From CAYYNP01 sp964472545 (GTDB taxonomy: Bacteria > Planctomycetota > Planctomycetia > Pirellulales > Thermoguttaceae), in contig CAYYNP010000206.1 of assembly GCA_964472545.1 (NCBI GenBank), positions 1 through 18,029 of the forward strand: a stretch of 18,029 nt of DNA, given 5' to 3'. Position numbers and translations under genes: made by a program. Every line of letters starts with the position of its first letter. The stretch's first letter is position 1. Shown in pieces: positions 7,796 to 15,433 of the stretch. The notes beneath the pieces were generated by a model. The model ran no database searches, was not told the origin of the DNA, and was given only the letters and a program-made list of their open reading frames with translations.

Positions 7796-10615
7796 CTATT
7801 CTCTGTGGCGGACCAGTTTCCGCCGGTCTAGTCGCCGCTCTGCCAGAACTGTGTGAGAGCCGTACACAAGCAGCAGCGCTACCAAGACGACGGCGAGATT
7901 CCCGGTCGGAGCGTACCAGGCCTTGATGTCCGGCGTGACGGGGCTGTTCATTAGGATTGATCTGACGAATAACCCCGAGATCAAGGCAACGAGCCCCAAG
8001 CGAGTCAGCACGATCAGTACGGTCGCTGCCACGCAGGCACCGGTTGCCCAAGGCAAGAACGTATCGTAGGCCATCACGCTGGCACAGGCGGCCGTAATCA
8101 GTCCGAAGAACGTCGCCTCTGCCAACCGGTGAACTTGCAACGTGACTCGCAGCAACAACAGCAACACTACGAGCACCAGCCCCAGCGACAGCGAACCGAG
8201 CAAGATACCGATCACGGTTCCCAGTTTGTATCGCAAACCCAACAACTCGGCCAATTCGAATCCGGCGCCGGGCAGCTTGGGTACCGGCCGCGGCCATCCG
8301 AACCAGCCGGGCAGAAGTGAATCCAGTTGCAGCAAGAGGGCTATCCCGACGCCCACCATGCCGCCAAGAAGCAGATCGCGGCCTACCAGCGGATCGCGGA
8401 AACGCCCTTTCAATAGACGGCTCCAGGTGATCAAAGTATGCGGCCAGAACCGTCGCAATAGTGGCTCGACCGCAACGTAGATGCCCCAGGTTGCGGCAGC
8501 CGCGAAAACCGCACGCGTCATCCACAAATACGCGCTAGTTGCCTCCTCGACGAAATCCGCCACGTGCCGCTCGCCGACCAGCCAATCGAGCAACGTCAAC
8601 ACGAAAACGAGCAACGCCAATCGGCGGGCGCCGCGCCGATCGCAACGGCCCAATTGCAGGTTGCGCCGCGCGAGCAGAAGCCCGCCGACGAGTGCAACGG
8701 TGTAGAGCGCAAAGCGCGGGGCAAACGATTGCGTAGGCATCCTGGCCGTTCGGGCGGCCTTTTCGAGGTCCGCGGATTGCGGCATTCGCTGGTCAACGTC
8801 GAAGTAGACCACGCGACCGCCTAGCGCGGCCGCCTCAACACGTATCGCCACATCAGGTTTCTCGGGATACACGCCCTCCCAGGCCACGACGTGATCCGCG
8901 TACATCGGGGGCCTATGCGCGGGGGCAACCGCGTGGAAATCGGCGATCTCCAACTCCGCGAACTGAAACACTTCAGGCCAGTTGGGAGTCCCGTGTGGCG
9001 AAGCGACTGTCGCCGACGCCGGTGGGACGGCGGAAAACCTCAACAGCCGCTCCTGCCCGTCAAGTCGGACGGTAATCACTCCCGGCTCGGCCGGAAGCTC
9101 CCTCCGCAGCGCCGGTTCGCCATAAGGTGCCGGCGGCGCCAAGCGAGAATCACCCAACCGACACCAATAGAAGATCGCCGGCGGGCGGCAACTCGGCAGA
9201 TCATCCCAGTTGCGGCGTCGATCGTCCTCTTCACGCAGGCAATCGAGGTACTCTCGGTCGATGGAGAATCCTTGCACTTCTCCGGGCCGGGCCGCCTCGT
9301 GCCCGAGCAGGCGCGTGATCTCCTTGGCACGCTTGGACAACACGGCCGGAGGCTCAACCAGTCCCGCCTGCGGCACTAAGAAGGTCCGCCCTGCCAACAG
9401 CACGACGCCGAGTAACCCGACCAACGCGACGGCCAAACAGACGAACGCCCATCTCGGTCGCATCCGTTCGTTTCCGCCGGCGGCGGCGACCATGTCGGGG
9501 GAGGGCATCTTGCCGACGCCGAGTGCGGCCGCCAAGGGATCGCCGCCAGGTAGCGCCGCCGCCACGGCATAACTCGACTGAGGACGTCGCGCCGGCTCCG
9601 AATCGAGGCACTGTAGGATTACCTGGTCCAGCGCCGGGTCGACGTCGTCGCAGACCGTCGATGGAGAACGGGGCGCGGCATCTGAAGCGCGGCAATCTGC
9701 CGGCACGCCATCGAACGGTTCTCGGCCGGTAGCGATCTCGTAGAGAACCATCCCGAGCGAATAGAGATCGCTGCCAATCGACGGCCGGCCGCCCTGCAAC
9801 AGCTCCGGGGCCATGAATGACGGTGTGCCCGCCAACGACATCTTCGTACTGGTTGTCAGGGCGGCGATTCCGAAGTCGGTGATCCGAATCTGGCCGCGGC
9901 CATCGACCATAATGTTAGCGGGCTTGAGGTCTCGGTGTAGCACGCCCTGATCGTGTGCCGCGCCAAGCCCTGCACAAAGCTGGTGGGCAATCTCGGTCGT
10001 CTTGTCGCCGGTGAATCGGCCGATGCGCCGCAACAGCGTCACGAGGTCTTCGCCATCGACGTACTCCATGGAGATGAAAGTCTCTCCGTCGGCTTCACCG
10101 ATGTCGTGAACGCGGTTGACGTTAGGATGCGTGACCCGACGAGCCAAGCGGACCTCGTGAAGAAAGCCTTTCGTCCACTGCTCGTCGTCGGCCCGCCGGC
10201 GCACGAGGAACTTCAGCGCAACGGGCTGATCCAGTTTCAAGTCGTCGGCCCGATAGACTTCTCCCATGCCGCCGTGGCCGAGCAGCCCCATAATGCGATA
10301 ACGCCCAACGATCACCGTGCCGGGCGCGAACCGCCCGACCGCCTTCGGTGCGCCCACCCCGGAAGACTCCGTGGTTGCGACCGGGTCAATCGGAATCCGT
10401 GGAATCGGCAGAGGCACTTTGAGAGCCGTGGCCTCCTCGGGCGATCGGCCGATTACCGTCGTGGGGAAGTGGTGTCTTAAGAGCGACTCCAGCTCTTGGC
10501 GGAGCTGAGGATCGTCGGCGCACTCCCGATCCAAGAACGCGCCTATCTGGCTTTCGGCCAGTTCGTAGGCAGCGAGGAAGAGCTTCTTGATCTGCTCGTG
10601 ACGCTCCGGGTTCAT
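7796..10615 (-). CDS. Membrane Ser/Thr protein kinase with polytopic C-terminal domain
   Basis: A 939-aa Hanks-type kinase. The start MNPERHEQIKKLF (ATG at 10615) resembles many planctomycete kinases; an upstream GTG at 10669 would overlap the sigma gene by 49 nt. The kinase domain spans about 105-355: glycine loop GHGGMGEV (113-120), ATP lysine K135 in VALKF, catalytic HRDLKPAN (227-234), DFG (247-249) and APE (269-271), so it should be active. A first membrane helix lies at about 389-413. An extracytoplasmic region (414-630) with several cysteines follows and may be a sensor. Then come about seven or eight further hydrophobic helices between 634 and 922, an unusual membrane half for a bacterial kinase. 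It starts 5 nt after the ECF sigma stop, so the two are almost certainly co-transcribed and probably translationally coupled. It likely phosphorylates the sigma factor or a related regulator (inference). Confidence 0.92.
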   Translation of the reverse strand: MNPERHEQIKKLFLAAYELAESQIGAFLDRECADDPQLRQELESLLRHHFPTTVIGRSPEEATALKVPLPIPRIPIDPVATTESSGVGAPKAVGRFAPGTVIVGRYRIMGLLGHGGMGEVYRADDLKLDQPVALKFLVRRRADDEQWTKGFLHEVRLARRVTHPNVNRVHDIGEADGETFISMEYVDGEDLVTLLRRIGRFTGDKTTEIAHQLCAGLGAAHDQGVLHRDLKPANIMVDGRGQIRITDFGIAALTTSTKMSLAGTPSFMAPELLQGGRPSIGSDLYSLGMVLYEIATGREPFDGVPADCRASDAAPRSPSTVCDDVDPALDQVILQCLDSEPARRPQSSYAVAAALPGGDPLAAALGVGKMPSPDMVAAAGGNERMRPRWAFVCLAVALVGLLGVVLLAGRTFLVPQAGLVEPPAVLSKRAKEITRLLGHEAARPGEVQGFSIDREYLDCLREEDDRRRNWDDLPSCRPPAIFYWCRLGDSRLAPPAPYGEPALRRELPAEPGVITVRLDGQERLLRFSAVPPASATVASPHGTPNWPEVFQFAELEIADFHAVAPAHRPPMYADHVVAWEGVYPEKPDVAIRVEAAALGGRVVYFDVDQRMPQSADLEKAARTARMPTQSFAPRFALYTVALVGGLLLARRNLQLGRCDRRGARRLALLVFVLTLLDWLVGERHVADFVEEATSAYLWMTRAVFAAAATWGIYVAVEPLLRRFWPHTLITWSRLLKGRFRDPLVGRDLLLGGMVGVGIALLLQLDSLLPGWFGWPRPVPKLPGAGFELAELLGLRYKLGTVIGILLGSLSLGLVLVVLLLLLRVTLQVHRLAEATFFGLITAACASVMAYDTFLPWATGACVAATVLIVLTRLGLVALISGLFVRSILMNSPVTPDIKAWYAPTGNLAVVLVALLLVYGSHTVLAERRLDRRKLVRHRE

Positions 10616-10620
10616 AGCGC

Positions 10621-11190
10621 TTAGTCTTCGCTTAATTCCCGGCGTAGCCAGGAACGGATCATCGTCCACTCCCGCTCTACCGACCGTTTCGGCATTTGAA
10701 GCACCTCAGCCACGTCGGCGACTGTCAGCCCACCGAAGAAACGCAACTCCACCATTCTCGCCTGTTGGGGGTCGAGCCTCGCCAGCTTGTCCAGTGCGTC
10801 CTCCAGCGCCAAGATGTCCTCATCGCGTCGGGGTCCGGCGGCAAGATTCTCGTCGAGTGTAATCCGCTGCCGCCCGCCGCCTCGCTTGGCTGCTTTGTGG
10901 GCCCGCGCATGATCGACCAGAATCCGGCGCATGATCTGTGCGCCTACGGCAAAAAAGTGAGTCCGCCCGCGCCAGTCAACGCGGGTCTGATCCACGATCT
11001 TCAGATACACCTCGTGTACCAGCGCCGTTGGCTGGAGAGTATGGCCCCGGCGTTCTTGGACGAGGTGCGCGGCGGCCAGTTTGCGCAGTTCGGCGTACAC
11101 GACCGCAAACAGACGATCGGCCGCCGAGCGATCGCCCCGTTGGACCTCCTCGAGAATCTGCGTGGCTTCCGACGGCTCAACGGAGTGCAT
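10621..11190 (-). CDS. ECF-family RNA polymerase sigma factor
   Basis: A 189-aa sigma-70 family factor of the ECF type found in planctomycetes and acidobacteria. Region 2 covers about 23-97 (AADRLFAVVYAELRKLAAAHL, LQPTALVHEVYLKIV, FFAVGAQIMRRILVDHARAH). Region 4 covers about 127-183 (LEDALDKLARLDPQQARMVELRFF, then helix-turn-helix GLTVADVAEVLQMPKRSVEREW). Regions 1.1 and 3 are absent, as expected for ECF factors. The start ATG at 11190 has GGGAG about 10 nt upstream and sits about 32 nt after the predicted transcription start. No anti-sigma factor gene is adjacent. Instead the next gene is a Ser/Thr kinase, which fits the ECF groups known to be paired with kinases and regulated by phosphorylation rather than by a classic anti-sigma factor (family knowledge; not shown here). 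Confidence 0.94.
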   Translation of the reverse strand: MHSVEPSEATQILEEVQRGDRSAADRLFAVVYAELRKLAAAHLVQERRGHTLQPTALVHEVYLKIVDQTRVDWRGRTHFFAVGAQIMRRILVDHARAHKAAKRGGGRQRITLDENLAAGPRRDEDILALEDALDKLARLDPQQARMVELRFFGGLTVADVAEVLQMPKRSVEREWTMIRSWLRRELSED

Positions 11191-11228
11191 TGCAGGCCGG
11201 CTCCCGATTCCTCACGGACCCAACGCCC

Positions 11229-11257
11229 ATTATTGGACCTGTTGAGTGACGGTTCAA
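11229..11257 (-). promoter_or_regulatory. Predicted promoter of the ECF sigma-kinase operon
   Basis: On the minus strand TTGAAC (11257-11252) and AATAAT (11234-11229) are separated by exactly 17 nt, a close match to a housekeeping promoter. Transcription would start near 11222, leaving a leader of about 32 nt before the sigma ATG at 11190. The -10 box overlaps an 8-bp element CCCATTAT (11226-11233) that recurs inverted 63 nt away at 11297-11304, so a regulator could bind here. The presence of a housekeeping-type promoter does not exclude additional autoregulation by the ECF factor. Confidence 0.5.
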
Positions 11258-11540
11258 GGTCTCCCGTTGTCCGAGTCGGCCTCCACGCCGCCCCCCATAA
11301 TGGGAGGGACTCGTTCCGCGTCGGGCCGGCCGGGAAGCCGTCTGCGCACGTACCGAGGAGCACCACCGTCTGCGGAAGTGGGGCCATCGCTGATTGCCTC
11401 AAGGGCGAACATCAGGGAAATCTGGCGGACGGTCCGGCGATTTGCCGCGTTGTATGTGGACCCAGGCAGAGATGGCCTCTCTGGTTTCGCCAGGAGAAAT
11501 TGCGGTGGTCGGCAGAGCGTGTCTCTAGACGGGGTACGAT

Positions 11541-11549
11541 AGGAGGTGA
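11541..11549 (+). promoter_or_regulatory. Near-perfect ribosome binding site of the HTH gene
   Basis: AGGAGGTGA, nine bases complementary to the 3' end of 16S rRNA, lies 3 nt before the ATG at 11553 (about 5-8 nt from the core GGAGG). It is the strongest ribosome site in the window and fixes the start of the HTH gene. Confidence 0.8.
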
Positions 11550-11552
11550 ATC

Positions 11553-12086
11553 ATGACCCGTGTGAATTGCCTGCAAGGGTCGCAGATCGGTAAGAGTTTC
11601 GCGACTGGCGTGCAACCGGCAGACGGTGAATCATCTTTGCATCGTCTGCGCACAGTCCGGCTGCAGGAGGAATTGTCGGTACGCACGGTCGCGGGACGGC
11701 TGGGCGTAACGATGACCGAAGTCAGGCGTCAAGAATCGGAGACGGTAGATCTGCTGTTGAGCTCGCTGCATCGGTGGCGGGCGGCGCTGGACGTGCCTCT
11801 GACGGAACTCCTCGTGGAGCCGGATTGTACGCTTTCGCCGCCAATCGGAAGGCGTGCCCAATGGGTGCGGATCATGAAATCGGTAAAGTACGTCATGGAG
11901 CAGTCCGACCAGAAACGCGTCACGCGAATGGCTGAGAACCTGGTAGGGCAACTGCTCGAGATCATGCCTGAGCTTCAAGGCATCCGACCATGGCACGCCG
12001 TCGGCTCGCGTGACGCCCGGAACGGGTGCGGCCGTGCGGCCCTGTTTCCGTTGCCGGATTCGATGTTCGCAGGCGCCGAGGATTGA
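11553..12086 (+). CDS. Small helix-turn-helix regulator, planctomycete-type
   Basis: A 177-aa soluble protein. After about 28 unstructured residues there is a Cro/C1-like helix-turn-helix at about 29-62 (LHRLRTVRLQEELSVRTVAGRL, GVTMTEVRRQE). A conserved-looking module follows, SLHRWRAALDVPLTELLVEPD (71-91), where helix and LTELL resemble the end of XRE domains, then SPPIGRRAQWVRIMKSV, and a helical stretch to MPELQGIRPWHAVG (138-151). The last 25 residues look unconserved. I associate this arrangement with planctomycete proteins annotated only as helix-turn-helix domain-containing. It is transcribed away from the sigma/kinase operon and shares its intergenic region, so it may regulate that operon (inference). 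DNA targets unknown. Confidence 0.82.
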   Translation: MTRVNCLQGSQIGKSFATGVQPADGESSLHRLRTVRLQEELSVRTVAGRLGVTMTEVRRQESETVDLLLSSLHRWRAALDVPLTELLVEPDCTLSPPIGRRAQWVRIMKSVKYVMEQSDQKRVTRMAENLVGQLLEIMPELQGIRPWHAVGSRDARNGCGRAALFPLPDSMFAGAED

Positions 12087-12144
12087 ATGTAGACGGGGGC
12101 CTGTGTGGCGGCGCGAGTTTCCGGCAGCCAGGAGTCCACTCATC

Positions 12145-12162
12145 CCGTTGACGGTTCAACGG
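12145..12162 (+). terminator. Hairpin after the HTH gene, weak terminator candidate
   Basis: CCGTTGA and TCAACGG pair as a perfect 7-bp stem around the loop CGGT, 59 nt after the HTH stop codon and between convergent genes. There is no T-tract on either strand, so an intrinsic terminator is unlikely by strict criteria. The remaining gap to 12358 shows no gene. Confidence 0.25.
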
Positions 12163-12358
12163 AAATGCAGGCACCAACGCACAAGCCGATTCGTTCCAGC
12201 ATTGGAGGATTACAGTGGATTGAAGAGATCGGGAGTGGCTGTTGGCGATTGAGGCGTAATGAAGGTCTCCGCCACCTTCAACGTCCTCTTTGGCACCCCC
12301 TCTTAACGCCCCGACCAATCTAATGCCCGTCCTCTTTGCGTCCCCCGGCAATGGGTGC

Positions 12359-14410
12359 TCAGTTCACCGGGACTTTCAAGAGCTTGACCGTGCCGTCGTC
12401 AAAGTCGCTGAAGACGAGCGGGACGTAACCGGCCGGGGCATACGGCGGTACGCTGTAGCCGGAAAGGCTGCGGTACTCGTGGATGTTCAGTTCGGCCGTC
12501 AGATCGTGTGGTCCCTCCCATCGGCCGTCCGACGAGCGTCGATAGTAGCGAAGGACCGCCCGGCGCGACCAATCGAGTCCCTGCCAGCGGCGGTTGACCT
12601 TGCCGGCGTTGAAGAGCGTGACCACGTCGCCGGCCAGCGAGAGCATTCCGCCGTCGTCGCACTTGATCGGCGCGGCGATCCAGGACTTGCCGTTGAAGCG
12701 CAGCACGGCATCGAGTCCCGTGGCCGTAAAGAAGACCTCGGTGCGGCCCTTGGTCACCGCGGACATCGTTGCCCGATAGGCCCCGTCCATGCCGTCGAGG
12801 GTGATCGGCGAGACCTCGCTCGGCGGCGTCCATTTCGAGCCGTCGTAGACCGACCACAACACGCCGCAGCCCTGCTTATGACGCCAGAAGCACGCCACAT
12901 GGTCGCCGTACGGAGCGATCACGGTCTCCGGATAGCCGTAGGTTCCGTCGGACCACTGGGAGGCTTCTGAGCCGGTTAGCAGCGCCCCCTTGCCCCAGGG
13001 GACCCACGTTCGCCCGTCGTCGTCGGAGTATTTTGCGTGTACGCCGATGCGGTGTGCCCGGCCGATCTGGCCCCAGCTTGCCCAAAGCCGCCCCCGGTGC
13101 GGTCCGCCGCGCAGACGCACCACCGAGGCGTTGGAGCCACAATGCCGGATGTCCGAGTCGAGGATCGTCGGCGACTCCGCCCGCCAGCCGGTGCCGGTAA
13201 ACGTGTACTTGGTCAGATGCTGCCTGGGGTTGGCGTGGCCCAAGCCGGCGCAACCGGGCCCGCTAGATACGGCCACGCCGTCACCGATGGCGTCGATCGC
13301 GCAACCCCGGGCCGTGCCGTGATCGAGATTGCGTGCCGCCGGCCCGGGAAGCGGCCTCCAGTTCTTCCCGCCATCGTCGGTGTAGACCGCCTTGGCCACT
13401 GCTTTCGATCCGTCCTTTGCGGTGTAGGCGACAAACAGGAATCGGTTGTCGTAGGCACCTACCCATCCGAAAGGAACGACCGAGCCGCGGGCGACCACAA
13501 CCGGCTCGCCAAGTTGAATCGGTGTGCGGTCGGGCTTGAGTTGCTCAGGCCGGCTCGGCACCTGCGGCCGCCCGGGCCGAGCGGTAGGGACGGTCATGGG
13601 GGTGCGATCCCTCAGGAGACGCTTCGGTGCCGGCACGCCACGCTTGACGATCCGCACGTTGTCGATCCGCAGTTCCGCCCGTTGGGGTGACTCGTGGGGC
13701 GACTCGTGGGGTGACCGGCCCAGCAGCCAGAAGTTGGCGATCTTGGCCAAATCGAGACCTCGCAGCGCGGCGGCCCGACTGAGGTCTACCTCGAGCGTGA
13801 CCCATTTGTCTTGGGGTATCCGGAAGGTCCTCATCACCGGCGGCTCGATCAAGTCGTCTTCCACAGCCAGCCAAAGCTCGGCCGGACCGTCGCAGAGCAC
13901 GTCGACCCACAGCCGTTCGTAGCCCGACCAGTCCCGCAATGCCGGATCGGCCTTGGCCAGCCATTGAAAGGTCGTCATCAAGCGATGTGCTTGAAGACCT
14001 TCGCGGGTGTCGGGATAGAATCGCGAGAGCAACTCGGTCTGCCGGTAGGCCGCTTCGCGATTGTGTGGATTCGCCGTCCCAAGCGAGGCCACCAAGGCCA
14101 ACTCGCCCTCGGTATGCTCTCCCGGCCGGCATCGCCAGGTCCACGCCCGATTGGTAGCGCCCGGCCACTCGAACCGCGCCGCGAAATCAAACCCCTTCTC
14201 CCGGTCCAACAAATAGAACCAACTCTCCCTGCCCGGCTTCTCTTCCCGCGAAACGGCAACATCCCGACTCAACTCCGCCCGCTCGAAGCCCAAGATGACC
14301 CTTTCGTCGGGCGCTTCGCCGGCGGCTGCGCCGGCCGCTGCGGCCAGCAGGACGGCCGAGAACGCCAACCGAACCAACAACCTGATCGAACTCAGCAGCA
14401 TCTCACACAT
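12359..14410 (-). CDS. Secreted sialidase-fold (BNR/Asp-box) protein with jelly-roll-like N-terminal region
   Basis: A 683-aa exported protein. The signal peptide is about residues 1-31 (LVRLAFSAVLLAAAAGAAAG). Residues about 38-258 resemble a carbohydrate-binding jelly roll (YERLWVDVLCDGPAELWLAVED, WVTLEVDLSRA, AELRIDNVRIV). A proline-rich linker (259-300) leads to a sialidase-type beta-propeller (about 305-680) with two clear Asp boxes, YTDDGGKNW (343-351) and YSDDDGRTW (461-469), plus a degenerate third, VYDGSKW. This suggests a glycoside hydrolase or glycan-binding protein; I cannot place the arginine triad and catalytic residues of true sialidases, so activity is not claimed. The start ATG at 14410 has AAGGG 8 nt upstream. 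The open frame runs on to 14623, but that 71-residue extension is arginine/proline-rich and unlike a signal peptide. It is a single gene, convergent with the HTH gene. Confidence 0.85.
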   Translation of the reverse strand: MCEMLLSSIRLLVRLAFSAVLLAAAAGAAAGEAPDERVILGFERAELSRDVAVSREEKPGRESWFYLLDREKGFDFAARFEWPGATNRAWTWRCRPGEHTEGELALVASLGTANPHNREAAYRQTELLSRFYPDTREGLQAHRLMTTFQWLAKADPALRDWSGYERLWVDVLCDGPAELWLAVEDDLIEPPVMRTFRIPQDKWVTLEVDLSRAAALRGLDLAKIANFWLLGRSPHESPHESPQRAELRIDNVRIVKRGVPAPKRLLRDRTPMTVPTARPGRPQVPSRPEQLKPDRTPIQLGEPVVVARGSVVPFGWVGAYDNRFLFVAYTAKDGSKAVAKAVYTDDGGKNWRPLPGPAARNLDHGTARGCAIDAIGDGVAVSSGPGCAGLGHANPRQHLTKYTFTGTGWRAESPTILDSDIRHCGSNASVVRLRGGPHRGRLWASWGQIGRAHRIGVHAKYSDDDGRTWVPWGKGALLTGSEASQWSDGTYGYPETVIAPYGDHVACFWRHKQGCGVLWSVYDGSKWTPPSEVSPITLDGMDGAYRATMSAVTKGRTEVFFTATGLDAVLRFNGKSWIAAPIKCDDGGMLSLAGDVVTLFNAGKVNRRWQGLDWSRRAVLRYYRRSSDGRWEGPHDLTAELNIHEYRSLSGYSVPPYAPAGYVPLVFSDFDDGTVKLLKVPVN
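13684..13718. repeat. 12-nt tandem repeat inside the sialidase-like gene
   Basis: The unit GGGGTGACTCGT occurs as a first copy, a second with one C for T change, and a third partial copy diverging after GGGGTGAC. On the coding strand it gives SPHESPHESP (residues 233-242), a short in-frame duplication in a loop between the binding domain strands. It looks like replication slippage and keeps the frame. Confidence 0.8.
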
Positions 14411-14798
14411 CGGTTCGCCCTTCGGTGTTCTTTGATACACTTCAACCACCATCGTACACCGAGAAGAACCCTCTGACGAATCCGCAAGCAGGCGAACCCC
14501 AGCGCATAGGGGGACAGGCGGCCCGGGCGTTGTTCGCCGTGGGGCAGGTGCGCAACCTGCTGAGGATGAACGTTTCACCGGGCATCGGCTGGCTGCCGAC
14601 TTGACCACACTCCTAACTGTCACGTCCGCCGGGAGGCAGATGTACTGGACAGGGCCGCCTGCGCCCTGTCATACTCAAGGAATGTGCGGGGAACAGGCCT
14701 CCGCGAACAAGCGCCCGGCGAGGATGCTCTGAGCCTGCGAGTCTCGTATGCGGATCTGGATAATCAACGTTAGCTGCTGAAAGAAGGCGTGTACGCGC
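14411..14798. other. Intergenic region with two perfect hairpins, divergent promoters expected
   Basis: These 388 nt separate two divergent genes and carry no convincing gene. GCAGGT (14544-14549) and ACCTGC (14555-14560) form a 6-bp stem with a 5-nt loop. GACAGGGC (14648-14655) and GCCCTGTC (14663-14670) form a perfect 8-bp stem with a 7-nt loop. Neither is followed by T residues. A GATAAT at 14759-14764 is a possible -10 box for the S1 gene, but its -35 is poor. TACGAT on the minus strand near 14452 is a possible -10 for the sialidase-like gene, also without a good -35. Confidence 0.4.
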
Positions 14799-15281
14799 AT
14801 GGTCGAGCCTGGCGATACTGTCGACGTTGAGGTTCAAAACGTGGCCGTGTTTGGAGCCTTCTGTCGCCACGACTCGTACGAGATCTTGGTGCTTCTCCCT
14901 GAAACATCATGGATCGCATCGTTTTGCTCGTGCCGGCAATTCGCCGAACCTGGCGATCACTTGACCGTGAAGATTGTGCATGTAGATCAGGAATCCGGGA
15001 AGATTACCGGGAGCATCAGAAGGTTGCATCCGAATCCGTGGGAAACGGATCAGCTAAAGCCCGGTAGGATCCACGATGCCCGCGTTGTACGTCATGTTGC
15101 CAGGGCAGATCGGTGTGGGGATATGCCCGGATATCTCCTGGAAGTACTGCCGGGCGCATTCGCCATGCTGTGTGCAAACGGCCTTTGCCGCAAACCGAAT
15201 GAGCGATGTGCCGTTACGATATGTGAATCCGACCCTTCAATGCGCTCGGTTAGATTCGCAGTTGCGCAAGAAGGTGGCTGA
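14799..15281 (+). CDS. Small protein with S1-type RNA-binding OB-fold domain
   Basis: A 160-aa cytoplasmic protein. Residues 3-77 match the S1 pattern: PGDTVDVEVQNVAVFGAF (4-21), then LLPETSW, then PGDHLTVKIVHVDQESGKITGS (51-72), which parallels the canonical G.V..I..FGAFV / GD.V.VKVL.ID.E..RI..S signature. Residues 87-155 (LKPGRIHDARVVRHV ... YLLEVLPGAFAMLC ... CAVTICESDPSMRSVRFAV) look like a second, degenerate S1-like repeat. Eight cysteines are scattered through the protein, but no regular zinc-binding spacing is evident. It is likely an RNA-binding accessory protein; the target is unknown. The ATG at 14799 has AGAAGG 11 nt upstream, a rather long spacing. It is a stand-alone gene. Confidence 0.75.
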   Translation: MVEPGDTVDVEVQNVAVFGAFCRHDSYEILVLLPETSWIASFCSCRQFAEPGDHLTVKIVHVDQESGKITGSIRRLHPNPWETDQLKPGRIHDARVVRHVARADRCGDMPGYLLEVLPGAFAMLCANGLCRKPNERCAVTICESDPSMRSVRFAVAQEGG

Positions 15282-15433
15282 CAATCCCCTGCACACGGAG
15301 CCCGCGGCCAGGCGCGATTCCAATGGCGAGTCGTCACTCCTGCCCCGGTGATGCGTGATGTTCGCCGCCGCCACAACATGCCTGATGTAGATGCTCTATT
15401 GCGGTGTGGGTTTCCCCAGAGAAGAGGCAATCG

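Larger units (their letters stand above)
11191..11552. other. Divergent intergenic region between sigma and HTH genes
   Basis: This 362-nt region holds the sigma/kinase promoter and must hold the promoter of the HTH gene on the plus strand, though I could not find a convincing -35/-10 pair for the latter. CCCATTAT at 11226-11233 and its inverse ATAATGGG at 11297-11304 are spaced like a looping operator; the second copy is itself a near-palindrome (CCCATAATGGG, 11294-11304). Positions 11305-11530 show no recognised motif. An open frame at 11246-11542 on the plus strand gives no recognisable protein. Confidence 0.45.

Noticed and set aside
10616..10669. GTG start of the kinase 18 codons upstream
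   Set aside because: It would overlap the sigma gene by 49 nt, and the MNPERHEQIK start is typical for planctomycete kinases.
11248..11262. GGTTCAAGGTC resembling a tRNA T-loop
   Set aside because: The flanking bases do not form the 5-bp T stem and no anticodon or acceptor arm can be drawn.
11246..11542. 98-codon plus-strand frame ending just before the HTH ribosome site
   Set aside because: No ribosome site, no recognisable domain, and it overlaps the sigma/kinase promoter region.
11248..12160. GACGGTTCAA present on both sides of the HTH gene, considered as flanking repeats of an insertion
   Set aside because: Only ten bases match, one copy is part of a promoter and the other of a hairpin, and no transposase or target duplication is present.
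14411..14623. 71-residue N-terminal extension of the sialidase-like protein
   Set aside because: The extension is arginine/proline-rich; the internal ATG at 14410 is followed by a normal signal peptide and preceded by a ribosome site.
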